23,167 bases of DNA from Holophagales bacterium UBA2201 (GCA_002327305.1 DCUZ01000099.1:1-23167), one strand, 5' to 3'. Counted from the first letter of the stretch, positions 7,146 through 14,229 are shown. Numbers and translations: made by a program. Notes: generated from the sequence alone by a model not told the origin.

Positions 7146-8527
7146 TCGTGGACGACGAGCCCAATCTCCGGCAGGTGCTGGAGATGTACTTCACCCAGAA
7201 GGGATACGAGGTGATCCAGGCCTCTTCGGGGACCGAGGCGCTGAAGGTCTTCGAGGGGGGCGAGGGGTTCCACCTGGTCATCTGCGACATCAAGATGCCC
7301 GACATGGACGGGCTGAAGGTGCTGGGCGAGATCAAGGCCCGCGCCGAGCACGTCCCCGTCATCATGGTCACCGCCTTCGGTTCCCACCTGGGGGCGCTCG
7401 AGGCCCTCCGCAGCGGCGCCTCCGACTACATCGCCAAGCCCTTCGAACTGGAGGAGCTGGCCTTCAGGGCCCGCAAGGCCATCGAGAAACTGGCCCTGGA
7501 GAAGCAGGTTTACGAACTGCGGGAGGAGGTCGCGGCCCGGACCAAGTTCGGCTTCATCGTGGGCAAGAGCGCGGCGATGCAGAAGGTGGGGCAGTTGGTG
7601 GAGAAGGTCGCCTCCTCCACCGCCACGGTCCTCCTGTCGGGGGAGAGCGGGACGGGGAAGGAGCTGGTGGCCCGGGCGATCCACGACCTGGGGCCCCGCA
7701 AGCGCGCCTCCTTCGTCTCCATCAACTGCGCCGCCATCCCCGAAACCCTCCTGGAGAGCGAGCTGTTCGGCTACGAGAGGGGGGCCTTCACGGGGGCCGT
7801 CCGCAACGCCCCGGGGCTCTTCCTCGAGGCCGACAAGGGGACCCTCCTCCTCGACGAGATCGGGGAGATGTCGCTGGGGATGCAGGTGAAGCTCCTGCGG
7901 GTCCTGCAGGACCACCGTGTCCGCCCCGTCGGGGCCACGCGGGAGTTCGAGGTGGACGTCCGGGTCATCGCCTCCACCAACCAGGACCTGCAGGCGGCGG
8001 TGGCCGACAAGCGGTTCCGCGAGGACCTCTACTACCGCATCAACGTCATCCACCTGGCCCTGCCGCCCCTGCGCGAGCGGAAGGAGGACATCCCCATCCT
8101 GGTCCAGCATTTCCTCAAGAAGTTCTGCGCCGCCCAGGGGATCCCCCTCAAGAAGGTCTCCATGGACGCGATGCGCATCCTGGAGAACTACGCCTGGCCC
8201 GGCAACGTGCGCGAACTGGAGAACATCGTCGAGCGCGCCGTGGCCCTGGAGCCGGGGGGCGTCCTCCGCCTCTCCTCGCTCCCCGGCCACCTCGCCTCCC
8301 TGCCCCTGCCCGCCCTGCCGGCGGCGGACCTGCCGGAGGAGGGGCTGGACCTGGGCCGCCACCTCGACTCCATCGCGCGCCGCCTCATCCTCCAAGCCCT
8401 GGAGCGGACCGACGGCAACCAGACCCGCGCGGCGAAACTCCTCAAGATGAGTTTCCGCTCGTTCCGTTACTATGTCCAGAAGTTCAAGATCAAAGACCTG
8501 GTCAATCCTGGCCGTTCTGCTGATTAG
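7130..8527 (+). CDS. pilR: Sigma54-dependent response regulator, PilR-like
   Basis: NtrC-family activator of 465 aa and the likely partner of the upstream kinase. The receiver domain (1-120) has the acidic pair D8/D9, phospho-acceptor D53 (VICDIKMPD) and the conserved lysine in YIAKPFEL. The AAA+ domain has Walker A GESGTGKE at 171-178 and the sigma54-contact loop GAFTGA at 218-223. The C-terminal Fis-type helix-turn-helix is NQTRAAKLLKMSFRSFRYYVQKF. Family knowledge says such proteins remodel sigma54 holoenzyme at -24/-12 promoters, typically pilA. No pilA or clear -24/-12 site is in this window. Its last 56 nt also encode the N-terminus of the next gene in another frame. Confidence 0.93.
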   Translation: MHRILIVDDEPNLRQVLEMYFTQKGYEVIQASSGTEALKVFEGGEGFHLVICDIKMPDMDGLKVLGEIKARAEHVPVIMVTAFGSHLGALEALRSGASDYIAKPFELEELAFRARKAIEKLALEKQVYELREEVAARTKFGFIVGKSAAMQKVGQLVEKVASSTATVLLSGESGTGKELVARAIHDLGPRKRASFVSINCAAIPETLLESELFGYERGAFTGAVRNAPGLFLEADKGTLLLDEIGEMSLGMQVKLLRVLQDHRVRPVGATREFEVDVRVIASTNQDLQAAVADKRFREDLYYRINVIHLALPPLRERKEDIPILVQHFLKKFCAAQGIPLKKVSMDAMRILENYAWPGNVRELENIVERAVALEPGGVLRLSSLPGHLASLPLPALPAADLPEEGLDLGRHLDSIARRLILQALERTDGNQTRAAKLLKMSFRSFRYYVQKFKIKDLVNPGRSAD

Positions 8528-8933
8528 CTGTGGTGCGGCCCCTGTGGTGCGCACCGCCCCGGCGTGGCCCGAGGTGCGCCTCCCCGACGGGGCGGTGGTC
8601 CGCGTGGAGATCGTCCGCACCCCCGAAGAGCGGGCCCAGGGGCTCATGTTCCGCGAGTCCCTCCCCGCCGACCGCGGCATGCTGTTCGTCTTCGAGGAGC
8701 CCGATCACCAGTCGTTCTACATGAAAAACTGCTTTTTCCCCCAGGACTGGATCTTCATGGACGGTTCGGGCCGCGTGGTGGAGGTGATGGCCGACCGCCC
8801 GCCGTGTCCCGCCGACCCGTGCCCGACCTGGGTCTCGCGGGAGAAGGCCCTGCTGGTCCTGGAGGTCAACGGCGGCGCGGCGAAACGGCACGGAATCGAG
8901 CCGGGGGTTCAATTGGGGCTCCCGAAGTGGTAG
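8472..8933 (+). CDS. DUF192-family predicted lipoprotein
   Basis: A 153-aa protein of the DUF192 family (PF02643). The domain is clear: VRLPDGAVVRVEIVRTPEERAQGLMFRESLPADRGMLFVF, then FYMKNCFFPQDWIF and a final LEVNGG. DUF192 proteins are small beta-rich proteins of unknown function, often secreted. The ATG at 8472 gives a basic N-terminus, a hydrophobic stretch and the lipobox LISC, so the mature protein would be lipidated at Cys20 and anchored in a membrane. This start makes the gene overlap pilR by 56 nt, a long overlap, but any later start would lose the signal peptide. Its 3' end contains the galU promoter. Confidence 0.88.
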   Translation: MSRSSRSKTWSILAVLLISCGAAPVVRTAPAWPEVRLPDGAVVRVEIVRTPEERAQGLMFRESLPADRGMLFVFEEPDHQSFYMKNCFFPQDWIFMDGSGRVVEVMADRPPCPADPCPTWVSREKALLVLEVNGGAAKRHGIEPGVQLGLPKW

Positions 8934-8936
8934 ACT
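8908..8936 (+). promoter_or_regulatory. Putative galU promoter inside the DUF192 3' end
   Basis: TTCAAT at 8908-8913, exactly 17 nt of spacer, then TAGACT at 8931-8936. The galU ATG follows after 6 nt, so the mRNA would be leaderless. Both boxes are weaker than those of pilB, and no Shine-Dalgarno site precedes the ATG. Confidence 0.5.
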
Positions 8937-8942
8937 GATCCC

Positions 8943-9809
8943 ATGACGATCCGCAAAGCGGTGTTCCCGGTGGCGGGGTGGGGGACGCGCCTCCTCCCGG
9001 CCACCAAGTCCATTCCCAAGGAACTCCTCCCCGTGTGGGACCGCCCCATCCTCCACCACGTCGTCGAGGAGTGCGCCCGTTCCGGCGTCACCGAGGTCCT
9101 CTTCGTCACCTCCTCCGGCAAGGAGGCGGTCCTGGACTACTTCGACCGCAATCACGAGTTGGAGGCGGTGCTGGAGCACCGGGGCAAGGAGGAGGCCCTC
9201 CAGAAGGTGCAGGCCCCGGCGACCATGGCCGTCTTTTTCTCCATCCGGCAGGGGGAGATCCGGGGGCTGGGGCACGCCGTGTCCAAGGCACGGACATGGG
9301 TGGGGGACGAGCCCTTCGCCGTCGTCCTCCCCGACGACCTGGTCCTGTCCAAGGAGCCCTGCCTGGCCCAGTTGGACCGCGTGTTCGCGACCGTGGGGCG
9401 CCCCGTCGTAGCGCTGGAGGAGGTGCCGTGGGAGGAGACCCGCCGTTACGGCGTGGTGGCGGCCGAGCCGGGTCCCGCCGGGTCGGTGGCCATCCGCGAG
9501 ATGGTGGAGAAGCCCCAGCCCGAGATCGCCCCCTCCAATCTGGCCATCATCGGCCGCTACATCCTCACGCCGGAGATCTTCGATTTCCTGGAGGGGACGA
9601 AGGAAGGCACCGGGGGCGAGGTGCAGTTGACCGACGCCCTGCGGGCGCTCATCCCGAAAGGCATCTACGGATACCAATTCGAGGGCAAGCGGTGCGACGC
9701 CGGCTCGCCCCTGGGCTTCCTGGAGGCCAACCTCGCCTTCGGCCTCCATACGCCCGAAGTGAAGCCGAAGGTGCTGGCGATGCTGAAGAAGTTTTTGGAG
9801 CCGGGGTGA
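8943..9809 (+). CDS. galU: UTP-glucose-1-phosphate uridylyltransferase
   Basis: GalU makes UDP-glucose from UTP and glucose-1-phosphate for lipopolysaccharide, glycans and galactose use. The 288 residues carry the nucleotidyltransferase signature FPVAGWGTRLLPATKSIPKELLPV at 8-31 (usual form PVAGLGTRFLPATKAIPKEMLP), the metal and sugar region GLGHAVSKA, LPDDLVL near 131-137, VEKP, and the C-terminal KRCDAGSPLGFLEANL. The ATG lies 6 nt after a predicted -10 box with no ribosome site. The last 49 codons plus about 37 bp downstream recur, diverged, at 12871-13056. The restriction-modification module starts directly after the first copy, so this 3' end is an insertion boundary. Confidence 0.95.
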   Translation: MTIRKAVFPVAGWGTRLLPATKSIPKELLPVWDRPILHHVVEECARSGVTEVLFVTSSGKEAVLDYFDRNHELEAVLEHRGKEEALQKVQAPATMAVFFSIRQGEIRGLGHAVSKARTWVGDEPFAVVLPDDLVLSKEPCLAQLDRVFATVGRPVVALEEVPWEETRRYGVVAAEPGPAGSVAIREMVEKPQPEIAPSNLAIIGRYILTPEIFDFLEGTKEGTGGEVQLTDALRALIPKGIYGYQFEGKRCDAGSPLGFLEANLAFGLHTPEVKPKVLAMLKKFLEPG

Positions 9810-9846
9810 GGAAAGCAGGGAAAGCGGGCAGCAAAGTCGGAGGGCA
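9661..9846 (+). repeat. galU-tail direct repeat, copy A
   Basis: The last 149 bp of galU plus 37 bp of downstream non-coding sequence. Copy B is at 12871-13056, 3210 bp away. By hand alignment without gaps, 22 of the first 150 positions differ (about 85% identity). The non-coding parts also align without gaps in four degenerate 8-bp units, and similarity ends after GGGCAGTT in both. The pair brackets the restriction-modification genes. Confidence 0.9.
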
Positions 9847-9914
9847 GTTACTTATCTAGTCAGTTTCATCACGAATTATTTCACTAAAATTGTTCAATGC
9901 TCAGTGGAGGTCTT

Positions 9915-10781
9915 ATGCATCTTCAGCAAACCAAGAGAGGTAGCCGTGAGACGGGAGGACCTCAATATTATTTTCATGATCTTCCCGATGCCGCAAAAAC
10001 CTACCTAAGGAAGAAAGGCGCTGTTCCGGTCGCGCTTGTTACGCCGTATGGTGCTACAAAAACAACTTTCTACGCGATTGGAGCCAATCATAAATTAGAC
10101 TCAAATCGTCGTGCTGTTCAAGGTTTTGTTGGGCATGATCGCATCCAACAAGGTTCGTCCGAAGGTAGCATCGGAGAAGAGATTCGACGGTGGTACAGCC
10201 TTTCTACAGGGGATTTTGAAAGGATTGATGTAGAGATTGATATTATTGATAATGCCTTTTATATCAAGCCAACACATTATCGAAAGACTAATCGCAAGCG
10301 AACGATGCCACTTTTGTCAGCAGAGCGCTCGCTCACAATCACAAATCAGTATATAAGTTCTTTTTGGCGCAATCAGATCCAATTTATAATCGCTAAACAA
10401 ACAAACAATATCGCCCTATGGGCTATTGGCCATTTAGCAATTATTGCAGAAGCGCATGTGCGAAAGGTGGCACATTTGCAAGAGCCAGATCTATTGCGGG
10501 CATATGGTCCTCTTGCTCATTTAGGCTGCTATTTAGGCCCTTACATTGGTAAAGGATATGATTGTCGCAGTAAATTTGAGTTTGAAGATTATCCGAAATA
10601 TGAAGTACCTGTTGAAATTAAGAGGTACAGCAGTGGATTTAAATATCAAATGGAAAAATATGGGAAGGATGAATTATCTCGAGCAGTAATACTCTGCGCT
10701 GTGCATGATCTGCAAAATGTTCCCAAGAATATCGATGTTATTGAGCTTCAAGCTTTCAGCGCTTTGCAAATAGAATTTTGA
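9915..10781 (+). CDS. Putative type II restriction endonuclease (PD-(D/E)XK)
   Basis: A 288-aa protein that I do not recognise by full-length similarity. The C-terminal half has a plausible PD-(D/E)XK core: D216 in GKGYD, then E234-x-K236 in VPVEIKR, 18 residues apart, followed by a strand VILCAVHD. The next gene, 9 nt downstream, is a DNA methyltransferase, so the natural reading is the nuclease of a type II restriction-modification pair. The target site is not predictable. An ATG at 9897 is in frame, but the ATG at 9915 has GGAGG at 9906-9910. Codon use is strongly AT-rich against the GC-rich neighbours, a clear sign of horizontal acquisition. A non-nuclease accessory protein remains possible. 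Confidence 0.65.
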   Translation: MHLQQTKRGSRETGGPQYYFHDLPDAAKTYLRKKGAVPVALVTPYGATKTTFYAIGANHKLDSNRRAVQGFVGHDRIQQGSSEGSIGEEIRRWYSLSTGDFERIDVEIDIIDNAFYIKPTHYRKTNRKRTMPLLSAERSLTITNQYISSFWRNQIQFIIAKQTNNIALWAIGHLAIIAEAHVRKVAHLQEPDLLRAYGPLAHLGCYLGPYIGKGYDCRSKFEFEDYPKYEVPVEIKRYSSGFKYQMEKYGKDELSRAVILCAVHDLQNVPKNIDVIELQAFSALQIEF

Positions 10782-10790
10782 GAATCGCCA

Positions 10791-12308
10791 ATGAATTATG
10801 AACAAATTAAACCATTAGAAAAGCGAATTCCGGCAGCAAGACAAGAAGCAAAGAGGCATTACGGGGTCCATCCCTATTTCACAAGAAGGCCTTACAATGT
10901 TGTTAGAGACCACATTCTTCACTATACTCAGGAAAGGGATATAGTATTAGATCCATTTGGAGGCTCGGGTGTAACTGCGATTGAGGCTTATCTTGCTAAC
11001 AGGATTGGCGTCCAAAATGATATCAATCCGCTGGCCAACTTCATTGCCGAAGGCATTGTTGGGCTGTCTGAAGCCAGTGACGACGAGATATTTTATGCTT
11101 ATGGGAAGATCGAAACCGCATGTAAAAAGATCTTGCAGGACATTCACCAGAAGGCATCGTTTGAAGAAATTCCCCCAGATATTATTCTACCTCCTAACGT
11201 TCGTCTTCCGAGAACTGCAGATGTTGAAAATTACCATGAGCTTTTCACGACAAAGCAATTGGTTTCATTATCAATATTAAAGAATGAAATCGATCGTTTA
11301 AATGGTGCATCCCAAAAGTTACTATTGCTAGCCTGGTCTGGCGCTCTTGCGAGACTAAACAAGACATTCATTTCCACGCATGGGAGGGCAGCGTCGAGAG
11401 GAGGATCAAGCATTTTTAGTATCTATCGCTATAAGATTGCCAGGCAGCCGGTGGAATTAGATGCATGGAGCGTATTTGAGAGCAGGTTTATTGCTTTATT
11501 GGCAGCTCGAAAAGAAATCGTTAGCTTGATCGAATTGCGGAAAAGAACAGCGGGATGGCATGGTGGCTTTTATTGTAAAAGCAGAGACGTCATCGAGCTT
11601 CAAAGCGAATATAGCGAAAAGGTGGATTACATCTTTACAGATCCTCCGTATGGAGGGCATATATCCTACTTGGATCTATCAACACTATGGAATGTATGGC
11701 TCGGCCTCGATCCTGTACCTGAAGCTCCAGAAAAAGAGCTTATCGTAGGTGGAGAAATGGGCTTAACGGAAGAACGCTACAAAAGCCGACTATATCAGAG
11801 CATTACAGCTTCTTTTTCGATGCTGAAAAAAGACAGGTGGCTGTCTGTGGTATTCCAACACTGGAACATAGAATATTTCAAGGCAATTCTTGATGCGGCC
11901 AGAGATTCTGGAGGGGAGTTGCGATCGGCTATTTCTCAAATAGGAGATCCAATTTGGTCGATGCATAAGAAAAAAGGAAAATCTAGTGTATTAGCGGGTG
12001 AAGTAATTCTAACCTTTTATAAAAGTGGAAAAATGTGCGTTAGAGAGCCGCAGCATCCCACGGTCAGTTTGGAATGTTTGGTGGTAGAATTATTAGCAGA
12101 GACGAACGGTAATATACTTTATGGCGAAGATCTTTTTAATCGGATTGTGGTAGAAGCTTGGAAAAGGGGTGTGCTGGATGAGTTGAAAATTACGAAAGAG
12201 GATTTTACTCATCTTCTGGAAAATCTTGGGTGGAAGTATGATCCCCAAAAACATCTTTGGATAAAAGGAATGCTCATAGAACAGCAATCAAGTATCTCGC
12301 TTAAGTAG
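10791..12308 (+). CDS. Site-specific DNA methyltransferase (amino-MTase, DPPY)
   Basis: A 505-aa S-adenosylmethionine-dependent DNA amino-methyltransferase (N6-adenine or N4-cytosine). Motif I is VLDPFGGSGVTAIEA near residues 52-66 with D54 and FGGSG at 56-60. An acidic loop DINPLANFI follows. The catalytic motif IV is TDPPYGGHISYLDLSTLWNVWL with DPPY at 284-287. Motif I comes before motif IV with about 220 residues between, unlike the common beta-class order, and N-terminal HPYFTRRPYNVVRDHI resembles COG1743/DUF1156-type enzymes. The C-terminal 80 residues look like a small helical domain. It probably protects host DNA from the upstream nuclease. It is AT-rich like its partner, and no controller (C) protein gene is visible. 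Confidence 0.88.
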   Translation: MNYEQIKPLEKRIPAARQEAKRHYGVHPYFTRRPYNVVRDHILHYTQERDIVLDPFGGSGVTAIEAYLANRIGVQNDINPLANFIAEGIVGLSEASDDEIFYAYGKIETACKKILQDIHQKASFEEIPPDIILPPNVRLPRTADVENYHELFTTKQLVSLSILKNEIDRLNGASQKLLLLAWSGALARLNKTFISTHGRAASRGGSSIFSIYRYKIARQPVELDAWSVFESRFIALLAARKEIVSLIELRKRTAGWHGGFYCKSRDVIELQSEYSEKVDYIFTDPPYGGHISYLDLSTLWNVWLGLDPVPEAPEKELIVGGEMGLTEERYKSRLYQSITASFSMLKKDRWLSVVFQHWNIEYFKAILDAARDSGGELRSAISQIGDPIWSMHKKKGKSSVLAGEVILTFYKSGKMCVREPQHPTVSLECLVVELLAETNGNILYGEDLFNRIVVEAWKRGVLDELKITKEDFTHLLENLGWKYDPQKHLWIKGMLIEQQSSISLK

Positions 12309-12358
12309 TGCCAAGATTTTGAGATATTGGGGTCGATATTGGGATCACCACGGATAAT

Positions 12359-12463
12359 AGGGTCAGCCACCGTTTTTGATTTCTGCGGTGTTGGCTTCCA
12401 GAAGTTTTGGGGCCGAAGCTGTCCAGCGAATGCGATGCCGATTCCGATACCGAATAGGGTAGG
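12359..12463. repeat. Intergenic repeat, copy 1
   Basis: Shares a 50-bp core with 14093-14143 at only three or four mismatches, starting CCACCGTTTTTGATTTCTGC and ending GGGCCGAAG. A hexad run CGATGC, CGATTC, CGATAC and then GAATAGGG follows. The core contains the small inverted repeat CACCG/CGGTG. Copy 1 has about 20 extra bases between the core and the hexads. Confidence 0.85.
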
Positions 12464-12592
12464 TAAATTAGGGATAGTCGCCTATTAAGGTGCCAAGGGC
12501 GGTTGGCCTGGGCTATCGTACGACTCGTTGGCCGGACCGCAAAACCATGCTCCGGTCCTCCCGACCAAAATAACGCTTATATTACAATGGTC

Positions 12593-12620
12593 TTGACTTT
12601 TATGATATAGGGATTAGAAT
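12593..12620 (+). promoter_or_regulatory. Promoter of the chimeric ATPase gene
   Basis: TTGACT at 12593-12598, a 16-nt spacer and TAGAAT at 12615-12620. The ATG at 12627 follows after 6 nt, the same leaderless spacing as at galU and folE. No ribosome site is present. Confidence 0.6.
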
Positions 12621-12626
12621 AGTCGT

Positions 12627-13019
12627 ATGCGCAGACTGCTGGAAGTTCCGGTCCGGAGCGACTTGCAATCCAAGATCGTCCTGCTTACCGGTCCGCGCCA
12701 GGTCGGGAAAACGACCCTGGCCCGCGGGTTGGACGCCGCGGCGGCCTATCTCAATTACGACGCAGCCGAGGACCGGCAGATCCTGAAGGGCAAGGAATGG
12801 CCGTCCGACGCCCCCCTGGTGATCTTCGACGAATTACACAAGATGAAGGGGTGGAAATCGTACATCAAGGGGATCTACGGCTACAAGTTCGAGGGCAAGC
12901 GGTGCGATGCCGGCTCGCCGATGGGCTTTCTCGAGGCCAATCTTTCCTACGCCCTCCACACCCCGGCCCTCAAGCCGAAGGTGATGGCGATGCTGAAGAA
13001 GTTTTTGGAGCCGGGGTGA
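12627..13019 (+). pseudogene. Truncated AAA ATPase fused in frame to a galU 3' end
   Basis: A 130-aa reading frame with two unrelated halves. Residues 1-84 are the start of an AAA_14/DUF4143-type ATP-binding protein: Walker A GPRQVGKT at 22-29, YLNYDAAEDR, Walker B LVIFDE near 64-69 and HKMKGWKSYIKGIY. The full family is roughly 350-400 aa, so most of the ATPase and its C-terminal domain are missing. Residues 81-130 match the last 50 residues of GalU (42 of 50 identical to the intact copy upstream). The halves meet at Lys-Gly-Ile-Tyr, which both parents have. The frame is open, ends at the normal GalU stop and keeps its own promoter, so a protein could be made. It cannot be a working GalU and is unlikely to be a full ATPase, so I class it as a fused remnant. 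Confidence 0.85.
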
Positions 13020-13056
13020 GGAGTGCCGGGCAGGCGGGCAGGAAGGCAGCGGGGCA
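12871..13056 (+). repeat. galU-tail direct repeat, copy B
   Basis: Diverged second copy of the galU 3' end and its downstream octads (GCCGGGCA, GGCGGGCA, GGAAGGCA, GCGGGGCA at 13025-13056). The left boundary coincides with the ATPase/GalU junction. The last 31 coding bases are identical to copy A. Confidence 0.9.
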
Positions 13057-13073
13057 GTTCCCCCGCCCGGGCC

Positions 13074-13101
13074 AGTTCAAAGTTCGAAGTCTAAAGTTCA
13101 A
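13074..13101. repeat. Heptad array (consensus AGTTCAA)
   Basis: Four 7-bp units in a row (AGTTCAA, AGTTCGA, AGTCTAA, AGTTCAA) just after copy B of the galU tail. It has the same period and unit number as the arrays around the four-helix-bundle gene but a different word. Confidence 0.75.
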
Positions 13102-13142
13102 CGTTGCCCTTCCCCTGAAGCAAGAAATGGAAGGCACCTACA

Positions 13143-14042
13143 GTGCGAATCGGCAATAGAGTCTTGGCCCCAATTGCGGCCCTGATCATCGGAATGATCG
13201 GTTATCTTGCTTATCCAAACAGCAGTTTTTATTTTGATAAGGATGCTTCAACGGTACTGCCGATTGAAAGCAGCAATATCGTCATGACAAAGGAAACAGT
13301 CCGGATAGGACCGGCAGAGGATGTAAAACCACCTGGTCCTATCCGCTGGCAGGCCGATTGCGAGTTCATCTTCAATAACAAAAGCGAGAGCGAAGAAGTC
13401 GTCACCATGGGCTACCCGGATTGGCTCAATTCTCATTATTATCCGGACGATAACGAGTACCCCTTAAGACGAGCGTTCTGGGATTATTTTCATACGTTGC
13501 CGATTGAAGTTCAAGATAAATATAAAAACGGTATTTTTCAAGTAGGCTACGGCTATGAAGAGATCTATATTCAAGGATACAGAAAAGGGAAGATCCCCTA
13601 TATTCGCAATGCATGGAATCTGCATGATCTGAAGGTCCTGGTCGATCGTCAAGAAGTCAATACGATACATAAGGCCATCGACAAGAGCACGGGAGCGTCC
13701 GAACCGGATCGCAAATTGAGCGGGGCCTATATCTGGAAAATGAAATTCAGGCCGGGACAGACCAGGACGGTCAGTGTTTCCTTTTCATTCAGTGGTTTCA
13801 CGGATGTTGAGTATCAGGAAGTGTCCTATGTCATGAAAACAGGAGCAGCATGGGCGGATCATATCGGCCAGGCTGATATCTATTGGAATGTGAAAGGGTG
13901 GGACATCCGCAAAATGAAGATAGGCCCGCATGGATACACATTTAAAGATAACGTCCTGCATTGGCGTTTTATCGACTTCGAACCGTTCGCAGACATTACT
14001 CTCAAATTCGGCGAATTGGAATCCCCACCTCGTCCCCGATAG
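13143..14042 (+). CDS. Uncharacterised membrane-anchored protein
   Basis: A 299-aa protein that I do not recognise with confidence. Residues 7-24 form one hydrophobic segment (APIAALIIGMIGYLAY), consistent with a signal anchor. The rest looks extracytoplasmic and beta-rich, with ADCEFIFNNKSESEEVVTMGYPDW, a region YIWKMKFRPGQTRTVSVSFSFSG, and a C-terminal YVMKTGAAWADHIGQADIYW. The pattern is loosely like DUF4424-type exported proteins, which is a weak guess. The start is GTG with GGAAGG 8 nt upstream; the next in-frame ATG is at residue 17, inside the hydrophobic segment. GC content is lower than in the core genome, and the gene lies between two copies of an intergenic repeat, so it is probably accessory. 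Confidence 0.7.
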   Translation: MRIGNRVLAPIAALIIGMIGYLAYPNSSFYFDKDASTVLPIESSNIVMTKETVRIGPAEDVKPPGPIRWQADCEFIFNNKSESEEVVTMGYPDWLNSHYYPDDNEYPLRRAFWDYFHTLPIEVQDKYKNGIFQVGYGYEEIYIQGYRKGKIPYIRNAWNLHDLKVLVDRQEVNTIHKAIDKSTGASEPDRKLSGAYIWKMKFRPGQTRTVSVSFSFSGFTDVEYQEVSYVMKTGAAWADHIGQADIYWNVKGWDIRKMKIGPHGYTFKDNVLHWRFIDFEPFADITLKFGELESPPRPR

Positions 14043-14081
14043 CAATTCCGATATCGCACCGAAACGGCGGAGGCAACTGAT

Positions 14082-14170
14082 CAGGGGGCCAACCACCGTT
14101 TTTGATTTCTGCGGTGCTGGCTTGCAGAAGTTTTTGGGCCGAAGGCGATACCGATCCCGAATAGGGAAGG
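14082..14170. repeat. Intergenic repeat, copy 2
   Basis: Second copy of the 12359-12463 repeat: the 50-bp core from 14093, then hexads CGATAC and CGATCC and GAATAGGG. Upstream, 14037-14062 carries a looser hexad run. The two copies are about 1.73 kb apart in direct orientation and enclose the chimeric ATPase gene and the 13143-14042 gene. Confidence 0.85.
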
Positions 14171-14205
14171 GTGGGGGAAACATTGAACATTGAACCGGGG
14201 GGGGC

Positions 14206-14226
14206 GGGCGACCCACCGGGTCGCCC
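14206..14226. terminator. Palindrome between convergent genes
   Basis: Perfect 9-bp stem GGGCGACCC / GGGTCGCCC with a 3-nt loop, 4 nt beyond the stop of the minus-strand fmdB gene and between two convergent genes. It may serve as a two-way terminator. It also resembles the GGGCGACC palindromic (REP-like) repeats scattered in many bacterial genomes. Confidence 0.55.
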
Positions 14227-14229
14227 CTA

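Larger units (their letters stand above)
12309..12626. other. Intergenic stretch with repeat copy 1 and a promoter
   Basis: These 318 bp hold no convincing ORF. They contain the first copy of the intergenic repeat (about 12359-12463), a 24-bp hexad run within it, a region of returning GC (12480-12560), and the promoter of the chimeric ATPase gene at 12593-12620. Confidence 0.6.

Noticed and set aside
9864..9890. Promoter for the restriction-modification genes (TTTCAT and TAAAAT)
   Set aside because: The spacing is 15 nt and the -35 is weak in AT-rich DNA where such matches arise by chance; a real promoter is probably nearby but I cannot place it.
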